Shown piece after piece: positions 25,903-34,920 of a stretch of DNA of 64,000 nucleotides. Source of the stretch: Ferrovibrio sp. MS7. GTDB taxonomy: Bacteria > Pseudomonadota > Alphaproteobacteria > Ferrovibrionales > Ferrovibrionaceae. Both the position numbers and the translations under genes were made by a program. The notes under the pieces were generated by a model. The model saw only the letters and a program-made list of their open reading frames with translations. It was not told where the DNA came from and searched no databases. The first letter of the stretch is position 1. The number at the start of each line of letters is the position of its first letter. The stretch lies in the NCBI RefSeq assembly GCF_038404985.1, contig NZ_JBBKBA010000004.1, positions 1 through 64,000 on the forward strand. Reading direction: 5' to 3'.

Positions 25903-26654
25903 GCCAGCCTGTGCTTGAGGTGAGCGGCCTGATCAAGCGGTTCGGCGGCCTGCTCGCCACCGACAATTTCTCCATCGATATCCGGCCCGGCGAAGTGCAT
26001 GCGGTGATCGGCCCCAATGGCGCGGGCAAGACCACGCTGATCGGGCAGTTGATCGGCGAACTGAAAGCCGATGCCGGCTCGATCAAGTTCTTGGGCAACG
26101 AGATTTCCGACCTGCCGGTGCATCGCCGTTCGCATCTCGGCCTCGCCCGCTCGTTCCAGATCACCTCGATCTTCCATGCCTTCACCGCGTTGCAGAATGT
26201 CGCCCTGGCGGTACAGGCGCATGACGGCCATTCCTTCCGCTTCTGGCGCCCGGCGGCGAGCGATCCGAGCCTGACAGAGCCGGCGATGGACGCCCTGAAG
26301 CTGGTCGGCCTGGAAGCGCGCGCCCATGTGCCGGCCAATGCCCTGAGCCATGGCGAGCATCGCCAGCTCGAACTGGCCATGGCGCTGGCGACCAAGCCGA
26401 AGCTGCTGCTGCTGGACGAGCCGATGGCCGGCATGGGGCCGGAGGATTCCCAGCGCATGGTGCAGATGCTGTTGAAGCTGAAAGGCTCGGTTTCGATCCT
26501 GCTGATCGAGCATGACATGGAGGCGGTGTTCGCGCTGGCCGACCGCATCACTGTGCTGGTCTATGGCCGCGGCATCGCCACCGGCACGCCGGACGAAATC
26601 CGCCGCAACGAACAGGTGCGCGAAGCCTATCTCGGCGCCGAGGCCCAGCCATGA
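25899..26654 (+). CDS. livG: Liv-type ABC transporter ATPase LivG
   Basis: 251 residues. Walker A GPNGAGKTT, signature LSHGEHRQLELAMAL (His instead of the usual Gly at the third position, common in LivG), Walker B KLLLLDEPMAGMG and the switch region IEHDMEAVF. It overlaps livM and livF by four bases each, so all three are translationally coupled. Confidence 0.93.
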   Translation: MSQPVLEVSGLIKRFGGLLATDNFSIDIRPGEVHAVIGPNGAGKTTLIGQLIGELKADAGSIKFLGNEISDLPVHRRSHLGLARSFQITSIFHAFTALQNVALAVQAHDGHSFRFWRPAASDPSLTEPAMDALKLVGLEARAHVPANALSHGEHRQLELAMALATKPKLLLLDEPMAGMGPEDSQRMVQMLLKLKGSVSILLIEHDMEAVFALADRITVLVYGRGIATGTPDEIRRNEQVREAYLGAEAQP

Positions 26655-27361
26655 CCGGCCTGCTTGAAGTCGATGGCATCGACACCTTCTATGGCCGCAG
26701 CCAGGTGTTGTTCGGCATGCGGCTGGCGATCAAAGCCGGCGAGGTCGTGACGCTGATGGGCCGCAACGGCATGGGCAAGACCACCACGATCCGCTCGATC
26801 ATGGGCCTGACCCCGCCGGCCGAGGGCCGCATCGCCTTCCGTGGCGCCGAGATCGCCCGGCAGCCGGCCTATCGCGTCGCCAAGGCCGGCATCGGCCTGG
26901 TGCCGGAAGGCCGCCAGATCTTCCCGAATTTGAGCGTGCGCGAAAACCTGGTCGCCACCGCCGCCAACCGCCAGGGCCTCAAGGCGCCCTGGACCTATGA
27001 CAAGGTGGTGGCCCTGTTCCCGCGCCTCGCCGAGCGTGCCGGCAACATGGGCAACCAGCTTTCCGGCGGCGAACAGCAGATGCTGGCCATCGGCCGCGCG
27101 CTGATGACCAACCCGCATCTGCTGATCCTGGACGAAGCCACCGAGGGCCTGGCGCCGCTGATCCGCCAGGAAATCTGGGCCTGCATCGGGCAGTTGAAGG
27201 CAGCCGGACAGTCGATCCTGATTGTGGATAAAAACGTCGAGGCCCTGACCCGGCTGGCCGACCGCCACTACATGATCGAAAAGGGCCGCGTCGTATGGGA
27301 GGGCTCGTCCGCCGACCTGGCCGCGAATCCGGACGTGCAGCACCGCTATCTCGGGGTCTGA
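26651..27361 (+). CDS. livF: Liv-type ABC transporter ATPase LivF
   Basis: 236 residues. Walker A GRNGMGKTT, signature LSGGEQQMLAIGRAL, Walker B LLILDEATEGLAP and switch region in LIVDKNVEAL, where Asp-Lys replaces the usual Glu-Gln, a variation frequent in LivF. It is the last gene of the transporter operon. No convincing terminator follows before the diguanylate cyclase gene. Confidence 0.93.
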   Translation: MTGLLEVDGIDTFYGRSQVLFGMRLAIKAGEVVTLMGRNGMGKTTTIRSIMGLTPPAEGRIAFRGAEIARQPAYRVAKAGIGLVPEGRQIFPNLSVRENLVATAANRQGLKAPWTYDKVVALFPRLAERAGNMGNQLSGGEQQMLAIGRALMTNPHLLILDEATEGLAPLIRQEIWACIGQLKAAGQSILIVDKNVEALTRLADRHYMIEKGRVVWEGSSADLAANPDVQHRYLGV

Positions 27362-27547
27362 CGGCGGCTTACATGGGGCCTGCTGGCGGCTTTTTTCTGC
27401 GCAACTTCTACCGCTGGCTGCCTGTTTTCAGGGCCTTCGCCCAGGCATGAAGCGTTTGTGACAAAATCTTGCTAAATCCGACGCACTGCCGTTGCATTGG
27501 CCCGGCACCTGGCTTCATATGGAAGCCTCTTGAGGGGGAGTTGGCGC

Positions 27548-28600
27548 GTGTATTCCGAAGACATGCACCGGGCGGCTGAGTTTGCCCACGCGGCTGTGGC
27601 GAGCATGGCCAAGCACGGCATTGCGCCCACCCCGATCAACTTCACCGTCTGGTACGAATACCATGCCGGCCGCGACCATAATCTGGCCCGCGCCGTGGAT
27701 GGTATCATCGCCGCCCAGCAGCGCTTCACGCCGGAAGTGGTGCTGGCGCTCTACGAGCAGCATCTGTCGCCGGCCCGCCTGTTCCATGCCTCGCGCCACA
27801 CCGCCGAGAAGCTGGATGCGGTGATGCATGAATTGCGCGGCCATATCGATCAGGCGGAACAGAACACCCGCGCCTATGGCAGTCAGCTCGAACAATTCTC
27901 CGGCCAGCTTGATGCCCTGCCCGATAGCCCTGCCGGTGTCGACAGCCTGGTGGATACAATGCTGCTCGATACCCGCGACATGCAGGAGCGCAACAAGGAT
28001 CTGGAAAGCCGGCTGGCCGAGGCCACGGCGGAAGTGCAGCAATTGCGCCAGAGCTTCGAGCAGGCGCGGCGCGAAGCGTTGACCGATCCGCTCACTGGCC
28101 TGGCCAACCGTAAGGCCTTCGAACAATCGATGCATCTGCTGGTGCAGGACACGCTGAAAGGCCAGGCGCCGCTGTCGCTGCTGATGCTCGACATCGACCA
28201 TTTCAAGCATTTCAACGATGAATATGGCCACCAGACCGGCGACACCGTGCTGCAGCTTGTTGGCCGCATGCTGGCCGACAATGTGAAGGGCCAGGATGTG
28301 GCGGCACGTTATGGCGGCGAGGAATTCGCCATCCTGCTGCCGTTCACCATGCTGGAACAGGCGATCAAGCTCGCCGATGGAATCCGCCGCACCATCGCCG
28401 CGCGCAAGCTGGTGAAGCGCACCAGCGGCCAGGATTTGGGCCGCGTCACCATCTCCGTCGGCGCCGCAGAATACCGCCCGGGCGAAACTCTCTCCGGCCT
28501 GATCCAGCGCGCCGATGATGCGCTCTATGCCGCCAAGCGCGCTGGCCGCGACCGCGTGCTGAGCGAGCGCGACCTGATCGTCGCCGCCGCAGGGCAATGA
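27548..28600 (+). CDS. Diguanylate cyclase (GGDEF domain)
   Basis: 350 residues; makes c-di-GMP from GTP. The N-terminal half is helical with a coiled-coil-like stretch (ESRLAEATAEVQQLRQSFEQ). The GGDEF domain begins DPLTGLANRKAF and has the active motif RYGGEEF. The inhibitory site five residues earlier reads KGQD rather than RxxD, so feedback inhibition may be weak. No membrane segment. A GTG start at 27548 with GAGGGGGAG upstream was chosen; Met at 27563 is an alternative. Its stop overlaps the next gene by ATGA. Confidence 0.9.
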   Translation: MYSEDMHRAAEFAHAAVASMAKHGIAPTPINFTVWYEYHAGRDHNLARAVDGIIAAQQRFTPEVVLALYEQHLSPARLFHASRHTAEKLDAVMHELRGHIDQAEQNTRAYGSQLEQFSGQLDALPDSPAGVDSLVDTMLLDTRDMQERNKDLESRLAEATAEVQQLRQSFEQARREALTDPLTGLANRKAFEQSMHLLVQDTLKGQAPLSLLMLDIDHFKHFNDEYGHQTGDTVLQLVGRMLADNVKGQDVAARYGGEEFAILLPFTMLEQAIKLADGIRRTIAARKLVKRTSGQDLGRVTISVGAAEYRPGETLSGLIQRADDALYAAKRAGRDRVLSERDLIVAAAGQ

Positions 28601-29376
28601 ACCCGATACTGCTTGAACGCGACGACGGCGTCGTCCGCCTCACCCTGAACCGGCCCGAGCGGCTCAATGCCATGAGCGTCGACCTGATGCTGGCATTGCG
28701 TGCGGCGCTGGATGAAATCGCCGCCGACAAGGCCAACCGCTGCCTGCTGCTGACCGGCGCCGGGCGCGGCTTCTGCGCCGGTGCCGATCTTTCCGGCGGC
28801 GGCATCGAGCCGGGCGAAAGCGACCTCGGCGATGTGATCCACAACTGGTTCAATCCGGTGGTGCGCCAGTTGCACGCCTTGCCGATGCCGATTGTCGCCG
28901 CCGTGAACGGCATTGCGGCCGGCGGCGGCGCCAGCCTGGCACTGGCCGCGGATATTGCGCTGGCAGCGCGCTCCGCCAGCTTCAGTCAGGTCTTCTGCCG
29001 CATCGCTCTGGTGCCCGATGTCGGCAGCACCTATTTCCTGCCGCGCACGGTCGGCCCGGCCCGCGCATTGGGCATGGCGATGCTGGGCGAAGTGGTAAGC
29101 GCCGAGGACGCTGCAGCGCAGGGCATGATCTGGCGCTGCGTCGAGGATGCCGACCTGCTCTCCGAAGCCACGCGGATCGCCCGCCGGCTGGCACAGGGCC
29201 CCACCGCAAGCCTGGTCGCCACCCGCCGCCTGCTGCGCCGGGGCGCCGATGCCGCCCTTGATGATCAGCTCGAAGCCGAGGCCCTGGCGCAAAGCGCCGC
29301 CGGTCGCCGTGCCGATTTCGCCGAAGGCGTTTCAGCCTTCCTTGCCAAGCGCCCAGCAGCCTTCACCGGGCGATAA
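28597..29376 (+). CDS. Enoyl-CoA hydratase/isomerase, PaaG-like, copy 1
   Basis: 259-residue crotonase-fold protein. The oxyanion hole residues lie in AGRGFCAGADLSGG and NGIAAGGGASLALAAD; the stretch VPDVGSTYFLPRTVG places an Asp where PaaG-type ring isomerases have theirs. Likely acts on enoyl-CoA or phenylacetyl-CoA intermediates. It is translationally coupled to the diguanylate cyclase by ATGA. A second copy follows about 100 bases downstream. Confidence 0.88.
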   Translation: MNPILLERDDGVVRLTLNRPERLNAMSVDLMLALRAALDEIAADKANRCLLLTGAGRGFCAGADLSGGGIEPGESDLGDVIHNWFNPVVRQLHALPMPIVAAVNGIAAGGGASLALAADIALAARSASFSQVFCRIALVPDVGSTYFLPRTVGPARALGMAMLGEVVSAEDAAAQGMIWRCVEDADLLSEATRIARRLAQGPTASLVATRRLLRRGADAALDDQLEAEALAQSAAGRRADFAEGVSAFLAKRPAAFTGR

Positions 29377-29481
29377 AGCCTTACGCCCTTTCTTCATGGC
29401 ATGCTTACGCCACGTCAGGCTTTTGCCGCCGCAGCGGCTCGGCTAACATCCGTTCGATAACCGCTTTCGGGAGAGAAACAC

Positions 29482-30273
29482 ATGGCTTACGCCACCCTGT
29501 TGGTCGAGAAGAAAGACCGCGTCGCCACCATCACGCTGAACCGGCCGGATCGCCTCAACGCGCTCAGCCTGGAGCTGATGACCGAATTGAATGCCGCGCT
29601 GCGCGACATCGAGAATGACGGCGAAAGCCGTGCCGTGCTGCTCACCGGCGCCGGCCGTGGCTTCTGCTCCGGTGCGGATCTTGCCAGCGGCGACCTCAAC
29701 CAGGGCGATGGCCCGCCCGATCTCGGCACGGCACTGCATGATCGCTATCATCCGGTGATCCGCCGCATGGCGAATTACCGCATGCCCATCGTCTGCGCCG
29801 TGAACGGCCCCGCCGCCGGTGCCGGCATGAGCCTGGCGCTGGCCGGCGATATCGTGATCGCCGCCAAGTCCGCCACCTTCCTGCAGGCTTTCTGCAATAT
29901 CGGCCTGGTGCCCGATGCCGGCAGCACCTATTTCCTGCCGCGCCTCGCTGGCTCGGCCCGGGCGCTTGGTCTCGCCATGCTGGGCGAGAAACTGCCGGCG
30001 GAAACCGCCGCCGAATGGGGCCTGATCTGGAAGTGCGTCGAGGATGCCGAGCTGATGAGCACAGCCGGTGCCATCGCGGCCAAATTCGCCAATGGCCCCA
30101 CGGTCGGCCTCGGCCTGATCCGCAAGATCGTGCGCCAGTCGGCCTCCAATACACTGGACCAGCAGCTCGAAGTCGAACTTGAGGCGCAGCGCGTCGCCGG
30201 CCGCAGCCGCGATTTCATCGAGGGCGTCACCGCCTTCCTGCAGAAGCGCCCGGCCAAGTTCACCGGCAAGTAG
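29482..30273 (+). CDS. Enoyl-CoA hydratase/isomerase, PaaG-like, copy 2
   Basis: 263 residues, paralogous to the upstream copy. AGRGFCSGADLASG and NGPAAGAGMSLALAGD form the oxyanion hole; VPDAGSTYFLPRLAG carries the PaaG-type Asp. A GGGAGAG ribosome site precedes the ATG. Followed five bases after its stop by a PaaI-type thioesterase, so the phenylacetate pathway is a plausible setting, though no paaABCDE or paaK genes lie nearby. Confidence 0.88.
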   Translation: MAYATLLVEKKDRVATITLNRPDRLNALSLELMTELNAALRDIENDGESRAVLLTGAGRGFCSGADLASGDLNQGDGPPDLGTALHDRYHPVIRRMANYRMPIVCAVNGPAAGAGMSLALAGDIVIAAKSATFLQAFCNIGLVPDAGSTYFLPRLAGSARALGLAMLGEKLPAETAAEWGLIWKCVEDAELMSTAGAIAAKFANGPTVGLGLIRKIVRQSASNTLDQQLEVELEAQRVAGRSRDFIEGVTAFLQKRPAKFTGK

Positions 30274-30277
30274 GCCG

Positions 30278-30715
30278 GTGGCACAGGATCCGCAAGCAAT
30301 CGCCGAGGCGGTCGGCCGTGCCATGGCCGCCGCCGATACGGCAACGCGCGAACTCGGCGTGGAACTGCTCGAGATCGGTCCCGGCAGCGCCAAGCTGCGC
30401 ATGATTGTGCAGCCGAAGATGCTGAACGCAGTTGGCATCTGCCATGGCGGCTATATCTTCCTGCTCGCCGATGCCGCCTTTGCTTTCGCCTGCAATTCCT
30501 ACAACCGGGTGGCCCTGGCGCAGCGTGCCGATATCAGCTTCACCGCCAAGGTGGCGCCCGGCAGCGTGCTGACAGCGACGGCACGCGAGGCAGCGCATAC
30601 CGGCCGCAGCGGCGTTTACGATATCGAGGTACGCGACCAGGACAGCACGCTGGTCGGCCTGTTCCGCGGCCACTCGCGCGAAGTCAAAGGCGAAGTGGTA
30701 CCCGGCTTGACCTGA
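30278..30715 (+). CDS. PaaI-family hotdog thioesterase
   Basis: 145 residues, hotdog fold. ICHGGYIFLLADAAFAFACN gives the conserved HGG and the catalytic Asp region of PaaI (acyl-CoA thioesterase releasing hydroxyphenylacetyl-CoA dead-end products). A GTG start at 30278 was chosen, just after the paaG-like stop; Met at 30323 is the alternative. It completes a small paaG-paaG-paaI group. Confidence 0.85.
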   Translation: MAQDPQAIAEAVGRAMAAADTATRELGVELLEIGPGSAKLRMIVQPKMLNAVGICHGGYIFLLADAAFAFACNSYNRVALAQRADISFTAKVAPGSVLTATAREAAHTGRSGVYDIEVRDQDSTLVGLFRGHSREVKGEVVPGLT

Positions 30716-30774
30716 AGCCTGACTTGACCTTGGAAACAGGGGCGCCATCTGACCGGCCAGCAGGGAGGCTGCGC

Positions 30775-31170
30775 ATGGATGAAACTGGCCTGCGGCACGA
30801 AGCCGCCGCGTTCTTCGATCAATTCGTGGAGAATTTCGCCAGCTTCAGCGGGCCCCGCATTGTGTCGCTCTATGCCGTGCCCGGTCTGGCGATCCGGGGC
30901 GATGGCGTGGTGCAAGTGCTGCAATCGCGGCCCGATCTGGAGGCCTTTTTCCAGCAGGCGGTGGATGGCTATGCCAGCCTCGGCTGCCGCGCCTGCCGCT
31001 ACCGCGAGCTTGCCGTCACGCCTATTGGTGGCCGCGCCATGCTTGGCAGCGTTACCTGGGATTTACTCGATGCCGACGGCGCGGTGCTGAAAAGCTGGCG
31101 GCAATCCTACAATCTGGCAAAATTGCCTGAGGGCTGGCGCATCGTCGCATCTACAGAACACCTATATTGA
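30775..31170 (+). CDS. NTF2/SnoaL-like protein of unknown function
   Basis: 131 residues, with the alternating helix-then-beta pattern of NTF2-like folds: FFDQFVENFASFSG, then IVSLYAVPGLAIRGDG and GSVTWDLLDADGAVLKSWRQ. A CAGGGAGG ribosome site precedes the ATG. Catalytic role cannot be inferred. It ends 20 bases before the aldo/keto reductase gene, which shares its direction. Confidence 0.7.
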   Translation: MDETGLRHEAAAFFDQFVENFASFSGPRIVSLYAVPGLAIRGDGVVQVLQSRPDLEAFFQQAVDGYASLGCRACRYRELAVTPIGGRAMLGSVTWDLLDADGAVLKSWRQSYNLAKLPEGWRIVASTEHLY

Positions 31171-31190
31171 TTTTTGGGAAGGAAACACCC

Positions 31191-32192
31191 GTGGCTCTGC
31201 AACAACGCAAGCTGGGCCGGCATGGTCCCATGGTATCGGCACTCGGCCTCGGCTGCATGGGCATGTCGGAATTCTATGGCGCCACCGATGACGCGGAATC
31301 GCTCCGCGTGCTGCTGTACGCCGCCGAGCGCGGTGTCAGCTTTTTCGATACCGCCGACATCTATGGCTTCGGCCGCAACGAGGCATTGCTGGCGCGCTTT
31401 CTCAAGCAATGGCGCCAACCGGTGGTGGTCGCTACCAAGGGCGGCATCGTGCGCAAGGAAAACAGCTACGAGCGCCGCATCGATAATTCGCCGGCCTATA
31501 TCCGTGGTGCGGTCGAAGATTCGCTCAAAAGGTTGGGGCTTGAGCGCATCGACCTGTACTACATCCACCGCAACGAGGAAGGCCGTGCCATCGAGGAGGT
31601 GATCGAGACCCTGGCGGCGCTGGTGCGCGAGGGCAAGATCGCTCATATCGGCCTGTCGGAAGTCTCGGTCGCCAATCTGCGCCGCGCTGCCAAGGTGCAT
31701 CACGTCGCGGCCGTGCAGAGCGAGTATTCGCTGTGGAGCCGCGAACCGGAAGACGGCATGCTCGCCGCCTGCGCCGAACTCGGCACCGCCTTTGTGCCTT
31801 ACTCGCCGCTCGGTCGTGGCTTCCTGTCGGGCCAGTTCGAGGATGCCGCAGCGATTCCCGATGGCGATTTCCGCAAGTCCAATCCGCGCTTCCAGGCCGA
31901 AGCCTTGGCGCGCAACCAGGCAGCACTCGCCGGCTTCAAGAAGCTGGCGGCTGAGCGCGGCGCCACACCGGCGCAGCTGGCGCTGGCCTGGGTGCTGGCA
32001 CGCGGCGATCATTTGATTCCGATCCCCGGCACCAAGCGCCAGAGTTATCTGGAACAGAATCTCGGCGCGCTGGATATCGCGCTCAGTGCCGCCGATCTTG
32101 CCGCCATCGAGGCCATTCTGCCGCGCGGCTTCGCCGCCGGTGCGCGCTATACGCCGGAAGGCTTCAAGGGCACGCAGGCGGATGAGGGCTGA
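31191..32192 (+). CDS. Aldo/keto reductase
   Basis: 333 residues, NADPH-dependent TIM-barrel oxidoreductase. The tetrad is visible: Asp and Tyr in FFDTADIYGFG, Lys in VVATKGG and His in YYIHRNEEG. The C-terminal NADP site region reads IPIPGTKRQSYLEQN. A GTG start at 31191 follows GGAAGGAAA; a TTG at 31167 overlapping the upstream stop is less likely. Substrate unknown. Confidence 0.9.
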   Translation: MALQQRKLGRHGPMVSALGLGCMGMSEFYGATDDAESLRVLLYAAERGVSFFDTADIYGFGRNEALLARFLKQWRQPVVVATKGGIVRKENSYERRIDNSPAYIRGAVEDSLKRLGLERIDLYYIHRNEEGRAIEEVIETLAALVREGKIAHIGLSEVSVANLRRAAKVHHVAAVQSEYSLWSREPEDGMLAACAELGTAFVPYSPLGRGFLSGQFEDAAAIPDGDFRKSNPRFQAEALARNQAALAGFKKLAAERGATPAQLALAWVLARGDHLIPIPGTKRQSYLEQNLGALDIALSAADLAAIEAILPRGFAAGARYTPEGFKGTQADEG

Positions 32193-32198
32193 GGCATC

Positions 32199-32396
32199 AT
32201 GCTGAACACCGAACCGAATATCCCCGATCCGGATGGCTTCTACGAACAGCTTGTCGCCATGACGCAAGGACTGGATGAGCGCCGGGCAAGGTTGGCGACG
32301 GCCAAGCTGGCTTTGTTGCTGGCCAATCACATCGGCGACCGCGCCGTGCTGGCGGAAGCCATGCGGCTGGCGCGCGGCGAGGCGGAAGTGGGCTAG
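32199..32396 (+). CDS. DUF2783 family small protein
   Basis: 65 residues. DPDGFYEQLVAMTQGLDE and LALLLANHIGDRAVLAEAM match the DUF2783 pattern as I recall it. It starts six bases after the aldo/keto reductase stop, so it belongs to the same operon. Function unknown; small, helical and cytoplasmic. Confidence 0.75.
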   Translation: MLNTEPNIPDPDGFYEQLVAMTQGLDERRARLATAKLALLLANHIGDRAVLAEAMRLARGEAEVG

Positions 32397-32399
32397 ACT

Positions 32400-32780
32400 C
32401 TAGCGGCGGTGACGCGCCATCGTCGGGCGACGGCTCGGCGGCGGTTCTTCCGCCTTCTGCTTGCGCGCCACGGCATAGGCCTTGCGCGCCCAGTCGAGCA
32501 ACTCGTCCTGATCGTCCATCAGGTCGGGCGGCAATTGCCAATAGCTCATCGCCACCGGCTTGCCGCGACCGTTATACACAAAGGGGCCGACCCCGCGTGC
32601 TTCAAAGTCGCCCTTGGTCTCGGCATCGGCCTTGAGATAGAGCGTGTCGTCGACGATCAGCGCGAACATGATGCCGCGGCAGTATACGCCAGCGCCGCCG
32701 AACATGCGGCGCACGGCAATCGGACCGAGCGGCGCGAAAAGCTCGGCAGCATGGTCCATGAAGGCATTGGAGGCGGTCAT
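32400..32780 (-). CDS. TfoX/Sxy N-terminal domain protein
   Basis: 126 residues with the TfoX pattern VRRMFGGAGVYCRGIMFALI and DTLYLKADAETKGDFEARG. The full-length competence regulator has a second domain that is missing here. The C-terminus is basic and Pro-rich (KAEEPPPSRRPTMARHRR). Role in competence is unproven in this group. The start at 32780 fits the family; an upstream Met is not conserved. Confidence 0.85.
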   Translation of the reverse strand: MTASNAFMDHAAELFAPLGPIAVRRMFGGAGVYCRGIMFALIVDDTLYLKADAETKGDFEARGVGPFVYNGRGKPVAMSYWQLPPDLMDDQDELLDWARKAYAVARKQKAEEPPPSRRPTMARHRR

Positions 32781-32870
32781 GGGCCGGAGGTTAACGCGAT
32801 GGCCGCCGCAGTGAAAGAGCAAGCTGCGGAAACTTTGACGCTTTTCGGCCCTTCAGCTAGCCTGGGCGCC

Positions 32871-33254
32871 ATGCAGGCCTATCTCCTCATCGCCACCGGC
32901 GGCGCCCTCGGCAGCATTGCGCGCTACTGGATGGCCAATGCCATCGACGGACGCCACACCACCGGCTTTCCCTGGGGCACGGTGATGGTCAACATCCTCG
33001 GCAGCTTCGTGATCGGCATGGCGGCGGCCCTGGTAATCGGGCGCGGCCTGTGGACCGAGAATGCGCGGCTGTTCGTGATGATGGGCGTCTGCGGCGGCTT
33101 CACCACCTTTTCCACCTTCAGCCTGCAAACCCTGACCCTGCTGCGGGACGGCCTGATCCTGCGCGCCGGGGGCAATATCGCGGTGTCGGTGATTGCCTGC
33201 CTGCTGGCCACCTGGGCCGGCCTGGCGCTGGTGCAGGCGCTTGAACGGAGTTAG
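32871..33254 (+). CDS. crcB: Fluoride ion channel CrcB/Fluc
   Basis: 127 residues with four membrane segments. GGALGSIARYWM, the central PWGTVMVNILGSFVIG with the polar Asn, and GGFTTFSTFS are all characteristic of Fluc channels, which expel fluoride as dual-topology dimers. I saw no fluoride riboswitch in the short upstream gap. Flanked by a TfoX-like gene and a ferredoxin. Confidence 0.94.
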   Translation: MQAYLLIATGGALGSIARYWMANAIDGRHTTGFPWGTVMVNILGSFVIGMAAALVIGRGLWTENARLFVMMGVCGGFTTFSTFSLQTLTLLRDGLILRAGGNIAVSVIACLLATWAGLALVQALERS

Positions 33255-33260
33255 CCGGGC

Positions 33261-33590
33261 CTAACCCATCATATTGCGCGTGGCGGTGGGCAGTTTCACC
33301 ACCAGGCCGTCCAATGCCTCGGTGATCAGCAACTGGCAGCCGAGCCGCGAGGTCTTGGTCAGGCCGAAGGCGAGGTCGAGCATGTCTTCCTCGTCCGGCT
33401 TGGCCGCCGGCAGCTTGCCGTACCATTCCGGATCGACCACCACATGGCAGGTGGAGCAGGCCAGCGACCCTTCGCAGGCGCCCTCGATATCGATGCCATG
33501 CTTGTGCGCCACTTCCAGCACCGAAAGGCCGAGCGGGGCATCCACCTCGCGGCGGCTGCCATCGGTCTGGATGAAGGTCATCTTGGGCAT
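33261..33590 (-). CDS. fdx: [2Fe-2S] ferredoxin (ISC type)
   Basis: 109 residues. Cluster ligands are in [15 protein letters not shown] (Cys spacing C-x5-C-x2-C) with the fourth Cys in SRLGCQLL, matching ISC or adrenodoxin-like ferredoxins. It lies 56 bases downstream of a cysteine desulfurase on the same strand, so iron-sulfur assembly or electron supply is the likely role. Confidence 0.92.
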   Translation of the reverse strand: MPKMTFIQTDGSRREVDAPLGLSVLEVAHKHGIDIEGACEGSLACSTCHVVVDPEWYGKLPAAKPDEEDMLDLAFGLTKTSRLGCQLLITEALDGLVVKLPTATRNMMG

Positions 33591-33646
33591 GGGGGCGGCT
33601 CCTGACTGGACGCGCCTGATATAGCGTCCCCGGCCAAACCGGGCAA

Positions 33647-34792
33647 CTAACCGCGCTTGCGGCGATAGAGCGCAATCCAGGCCTCGGCGGCGCGGCCGGC
33701 ATCGTCCGGGGCGCTGTTCCAGCCAAAGCTGAAGCGTACCGCCTCGCGCGCCGCCGCCTCGCCGCTGCCCATGGCGCTGAGCACATGGCTCGGCTTCATC
33801 TTGCCCGACGAACAGGCCGAACCGGCGGAAACCGCCAGGCCGGCAAGATCGAAGGCCATCACCTGCAATTCCGCCGCCACGCCGGGCATGCCGATGCAGC
33901 TTGTATTGGGCAGCCGCGCCACGCCGCCGGCATGGATCACCGCGTCTGCCGCCGCCGCGCGAACCGCTGCCTCGAAGCTGTCGCGCCAGGCGGCAATCGT
34001 CGCCATATGGCCGAGATCACCCTGGCCAAGATCACGCTGGGCGGCCTCGGCGGCAGCGCCGAAGCCGGCAATACCGGAGAGATTCTCCGTGCCGGCGCGG
34101 CGGCCAAGTTCCTGCCCGCCGCCAAGCTGCAGCGCCTCGATGGCAAGGTCGCCGCGCAGCACCAGGGCGCCTATCCCGGTCGGCCCGCCGAGCTTGTGGG
34201 CGGACAGGCTCATCATGTCGGCCTGCAGCCCCGAGAAACGGACCGCCAGCTTGCCCGCCGCCTGGATCGCATCCACCAGCAGCAGGCCACCGGCGGCGCG
34301 CACCAGAGCCTGCGCCTCGGCCACCGGCTGGATGGCGCCGGTCTCGTTGTTGGCCAGCATCAGGGCCACCAGGGCCGGCCTGGGCGCCTCGGCCAGCAGC
34401 CGCTCCAGCGCCGCCAGGTCGACCAGCCCGGAGGGCAAAGCCGGCAGAATGTAGACCGGTTTGCCCCCGACTCGGGCCAGGGTTTGGGCGGGTGCCAGCA
34501 CCGAGTCGTGCTCCAGGGCGGAGACAATCAGGCTGGCTGCGGGGGCTCGGGCGAGCGCCAGGTTGTTCGCTTCCGTGCCCCCGGAGGTGAACAAAATCTC
34601 GGCCGGTTCCGCCCCCACCAGGGCGGCAACCCGGGCCCGCGCGGTCTCCTTCACAGCCCGGGCTCGGCGCCCGAAAGCGTGTATCGACGAAGGGTTACCG
34701 GGTTCGGCAAGGGCCGCCAGCATGGCCTCGCGCGCCTCTGGCCGCAGCGGTGCGGTGGCGTTGTAATCGAGGTAGAGCGGGGCCTGCGGCAT
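33647..34792 (-). CDS. Cysteine desulfurase (NifS/IscS family)
   Basis: 381 residues, PLP enzyme that moves sulfur from cysteine for Fe-S clusters or thio-modification. It begins [23 protein letters not shown] lysine is in [14 protein letters not shown] and the active Cys in [14 protein letters not shown]. The start at 34792 fits the family N-terminus; the longer frame upstream is unrelated. It is somewhat shorter than IscS and closer to the NifS side. Operon with the ferredoxin downstream. Confidence 0.92.
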   Translation of the reverse strand: MPQAPLYLDYNATAPLRPEAREAMLAALAEPGNPSSIHAFGRRARAVKETARARVAALVGAEPAEILFTSGGTEANNLALARAPAASLIVSALEHDSVLAPAQTLARVGGKPVYILPALPSGLVDLAALERLLAEAPRPALVALMLANNETGAIQPVAEAQALVRAAGGLLLVDAIQAAGKLAVRFSGLQADMMSLSAHKLGGPTGIGALVLRGDLAIEALQLGGGQELGRRAGTENLSGIAGFGAAAEAAQRDLGQGDLGHMATIAAWRDSFEAAVRAAAADAVIHAGGVARLPNTSCIGMPGVAAELQVMAFDLAGLAVSAGSACSSGKMKPSHVLSAMGSGEAAAREAVRFSFGWNSAPDDAGRAAEAWIALYRRKRG

Positions 34793-34920
34793 TGTCAGGG
34801 GCCAATCAAGGGCTGTGGATGGATCGTTTTTAGCTTGAATCCGGAACCGGCGTTTATGGTAAAATCCCGCTGGTTTCAACTGGTTAAATCAACGACCGCC
34901 GCCCAGGTGTAGTTCCGCCC

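Noticed and set aside
32781-32870. Possible fluoride riboswitch before crcB
   Set aside because: The gap is short and the conserved GG-rich and pseudoknot elements are not visible.
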